Shown here: in pieces, positions 63,894 to 64,000 of the stretch
Numbering within the stretch: the stretch's first letter is position 1
Layout: every line of letters begins with the position of its first letter
From: Nostoc sp. FACHB-280
Lineage (GTDB): Bacteria > Cyanobacteriota > Cyanobacteriia > Cyanobacteriales > Nostocaceae
Assembly (NCBI RefSeq): GCF_014697615.1
Contig: NZ_JACJSD010000017.1
Location: 83,527-147,526 of the forward strand
DNA: 64,000 bases
Reading direction: 5' to 3'
Translations under genes and position numbers: made by a program
The notes under the pieces: generated by a model
Database searches by the model: none
What the model was told of the DNA's origin: nothing
What the model saw: the letters and a program-made list of their open reading frames with translations, nothing else

Positions 63894-64000
63894 TTATAAA
63901 GCAGACTGGATAAGAGTCATAGCCCGTAAACCTTGCTGAAAATAGGGTAGTTTATGGGGCTTGAGGCGCATCAATTCATCAGCTAAATCAGCCCAAAATT
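63894..64000 (-). CDS. C-terminal end of an unidentified, possibly transposase, protein
   Basis: A frame enters from the window edge and ends at TAA 63894-63896. It reads 34 residues: FWADLADELMRLKPHKLPYF, then QQGLRAMTLIQSAL. It is in a different frame from the ATPase remnant and ends 17 bases before its Walker A codons. A transposase tail is suspected because it abuts a truncated gene; the sequence alone does not prove it. A hairpin CACCCC/GGGGTG at 63867-63883 marks the junction. Confidence 0.4.
   Translation of the reverse strand, partial: FWADLADELMRLKPHKLPYFQQGLRAMTLIQSAL

Overview
The window is chromosomal DNA from a filamentous, probably heterocyst-forming cyanobacterium of the Nostoc/Anabaena/Calothrix kind. 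This rests on frequent HIP1 octamers (GCGATCGC), a PsaK subunit of photosystem I, a CpcS/CpeS-type phycobilin lyase, DUF2839, a Mo-dependent nitrogenase C-terminal-domain protein, AT-rich coding style, small palindromic intergenic repeats and many very large STAND/NACHT/CHAT/WD40/TPR proteins. No species can be named from sequence alone.

Layout. 1-4.3 kb: an RND efflux operon on the minus strand (adaptor, then a transporter cut by the window edge). 4.8-11.5 kb: mostly housekeeping genes (bilin lyase, DUF2839, a degenerate DinG-like helicase, M48 protease, small secreted protein, lysS). 11.6-13.9 kb: a Gly-rich peptide with a double-glycine leader, followed downstream by an IS630-type HTH protein and a parvulin PPIase. 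14.7-26.8 kb: OmpR-type regulator, HTH-NACHT ATPase, a rhodanese lacking its cysteine, RNase D-like exonuclease, cyclic-nucleotide-binding protein, GH74-like secreted glycosidase, peptidoglycan-binding protein, FUSC exporter. 27-31.3 kb: a vMAP-type HTH-AAA protein and a 928-residue ATPase with 40 consecutive GVxx tetrads (a glycine-zipper tract); its last codons run into a tRNA-Ala(CGC) gene. 31.4-35.4 kb: HAD hydrolase/methyltransferase pair and an RtcB RNA ligase interrupted by a 322-residue intein. 35.5-40.3 kb: a 1612-residue CHAT-STAND-TM-WD40(x14) protein. 40.7-56.1 kb: CbiG-CobJ fusion, secreted RTX metzincin, WD40 protein, Uma2 nuclease, nitrogenase C-terminal domain protein, cupin, PsaK, serine acetyltransferase-like protein, ABC exporter. 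56.1-64 kb: a 2182-residue NACHT-TPR giant with a perfectly phased 240-bp repeat array, preceded by a P-loop ATPase whose 5' end has been lost.

The coherent theme is conflict/programmed-death NTPases. Five loci (15.9, 27.1, 28.5, 35.5 and 56.2-63.9 kb) encode P-loop regulators joined to HTH, membrane, caspase-like protease, WD40 or TPR modules. The best candidates for an undescribed system are the glycine-zipper ATPase with its vMAP-type partner, and the ATPase/NACHT-TPR pair. The intein sits in the RtcB Mn-binding signature, and the double-glycine peptide is a bacteriocin/RiPP-like candidate. No CRISPR array, rRNA or complete transposon was seen.
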